DNA of 5,763 nucleotides from an uncultured Bacteroidales bacterium (GTDB lineage: Bacteria > Bacteroidota > Bacteroidia > Bacteroidales > WCHB1-69): positions 1 through 5,763 of the forward strand of contig ONXT01000019.1 of NCBI GenBank assembly GCA_900321845.1, read 5' to 3'. A model generated the notes under the pieces. That model did no database searches, was not told where the DNA came from, and was given only the letters and a program-made list of their open reading frames with translations. Position numbers and translations under genes: made by a program. Every line of letters begins with the position of its first letter. Position 1 is the stretch's first letter. Shown piece after piece: positions 5,762 to 5,763 of the stretch.

Positions 5762-5763
5762 AA
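5744..5763 (-). CDS. Probable C-terminal end of a convergent second ornithine carbamoyltransferase (5' part outside window)
   Basis: Read on the minus strand from the right edge, the frame gives (?TT) GCC ACT CTC GGA AAA TAA, that is A-T-L-G-K-stop, identical to the C-terminus of the complete carbamoyltransferase (codons GTA GCC ACC CTC GGA AAA TAA). The two visible differences, ACC/ACT and the last base of the preceding codon, are both at third positions; if the cut codon is GTT, it is again valine. This pattern suggests a functional convergent paralogue, but only 20 bases are visible. A short duplicated gene end without the rest of the gene is the alternative. Confidence 0.5.

Overview
The window looks like part of an anaerobic, fermentative Bacteroidetes genome, most likely order Bacteroidales. 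This is an inference. It rests on an exact TAnnTTTG promoter element with a TTG 19 bp upstream ahead of the ornithine carbamoyltransferase gene, on A-rich leaders without clear Shine-Dalgarno sequences, and on the overall character of the proteins. No rRNA, tRNA, CRISPR array or insertion sequence was seen.

Layout. (1) Positions 2-2826, + strand: the 3' end of an acyl-CoA dehydratase activase gene (BadF/BcrA/HgdC-type ASKHA ATPase), then, with a 4-base ATGA overlap, a complete 834-residue DUF2229/HgdB-like protein. In many anaerobes these parts are one very large polypeptide; here they are two coupled genes. (2) Positions 2872-3501, + strand: a TetR/AcrR-type regulator 45 bp behind the dehydratase-like gene, probably in the same transcription unit. 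(3) Positions 3509-4450, - strand: an LDH-like malate dehydrogenase, convergent with the regulator, with 7 bp between the two stop codons. (4) Positions 4451-4673: a 223-bp divergent control region holding a good promoter for the carbamoyltransferase gene, a possible -7 element for mdh, and several short palindromes. (5) Positions 4674-5675, + strand: a complete true ornithine carbamoyltransferase. (6) Positions 5658-5761: a 44-bp-arm inverted repeat (40 of 44 pairs match) that mirrors the last codons and 3' flank of the carbamoyltransferase gene. The minus strand at the right edge reads A-T-L-G-K-stop, the same C-terminus, with differences only at third codon positions. The simplest reading is a second, convergent carbamoyltransferase copy just beyond the window.

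The genes belong to separate units. The first three form a likely operon of radical-type (R)-2-hydroxyacyl-CoA dehydratase-related proteins plus a regulator. Malate dehydrogenase (central carbon metabolism) and the carbamoyltransferase (ornithine/citrulline/arginine metabolism) are divergent neighbours with no clear shared pathway. Most of the window is ordinary metabolism. The points most worth a second look are the inverted repeat at the right edge, the split activase/dehydratase pair with its linked regulator, and the palindromes in the divergent promoter region.
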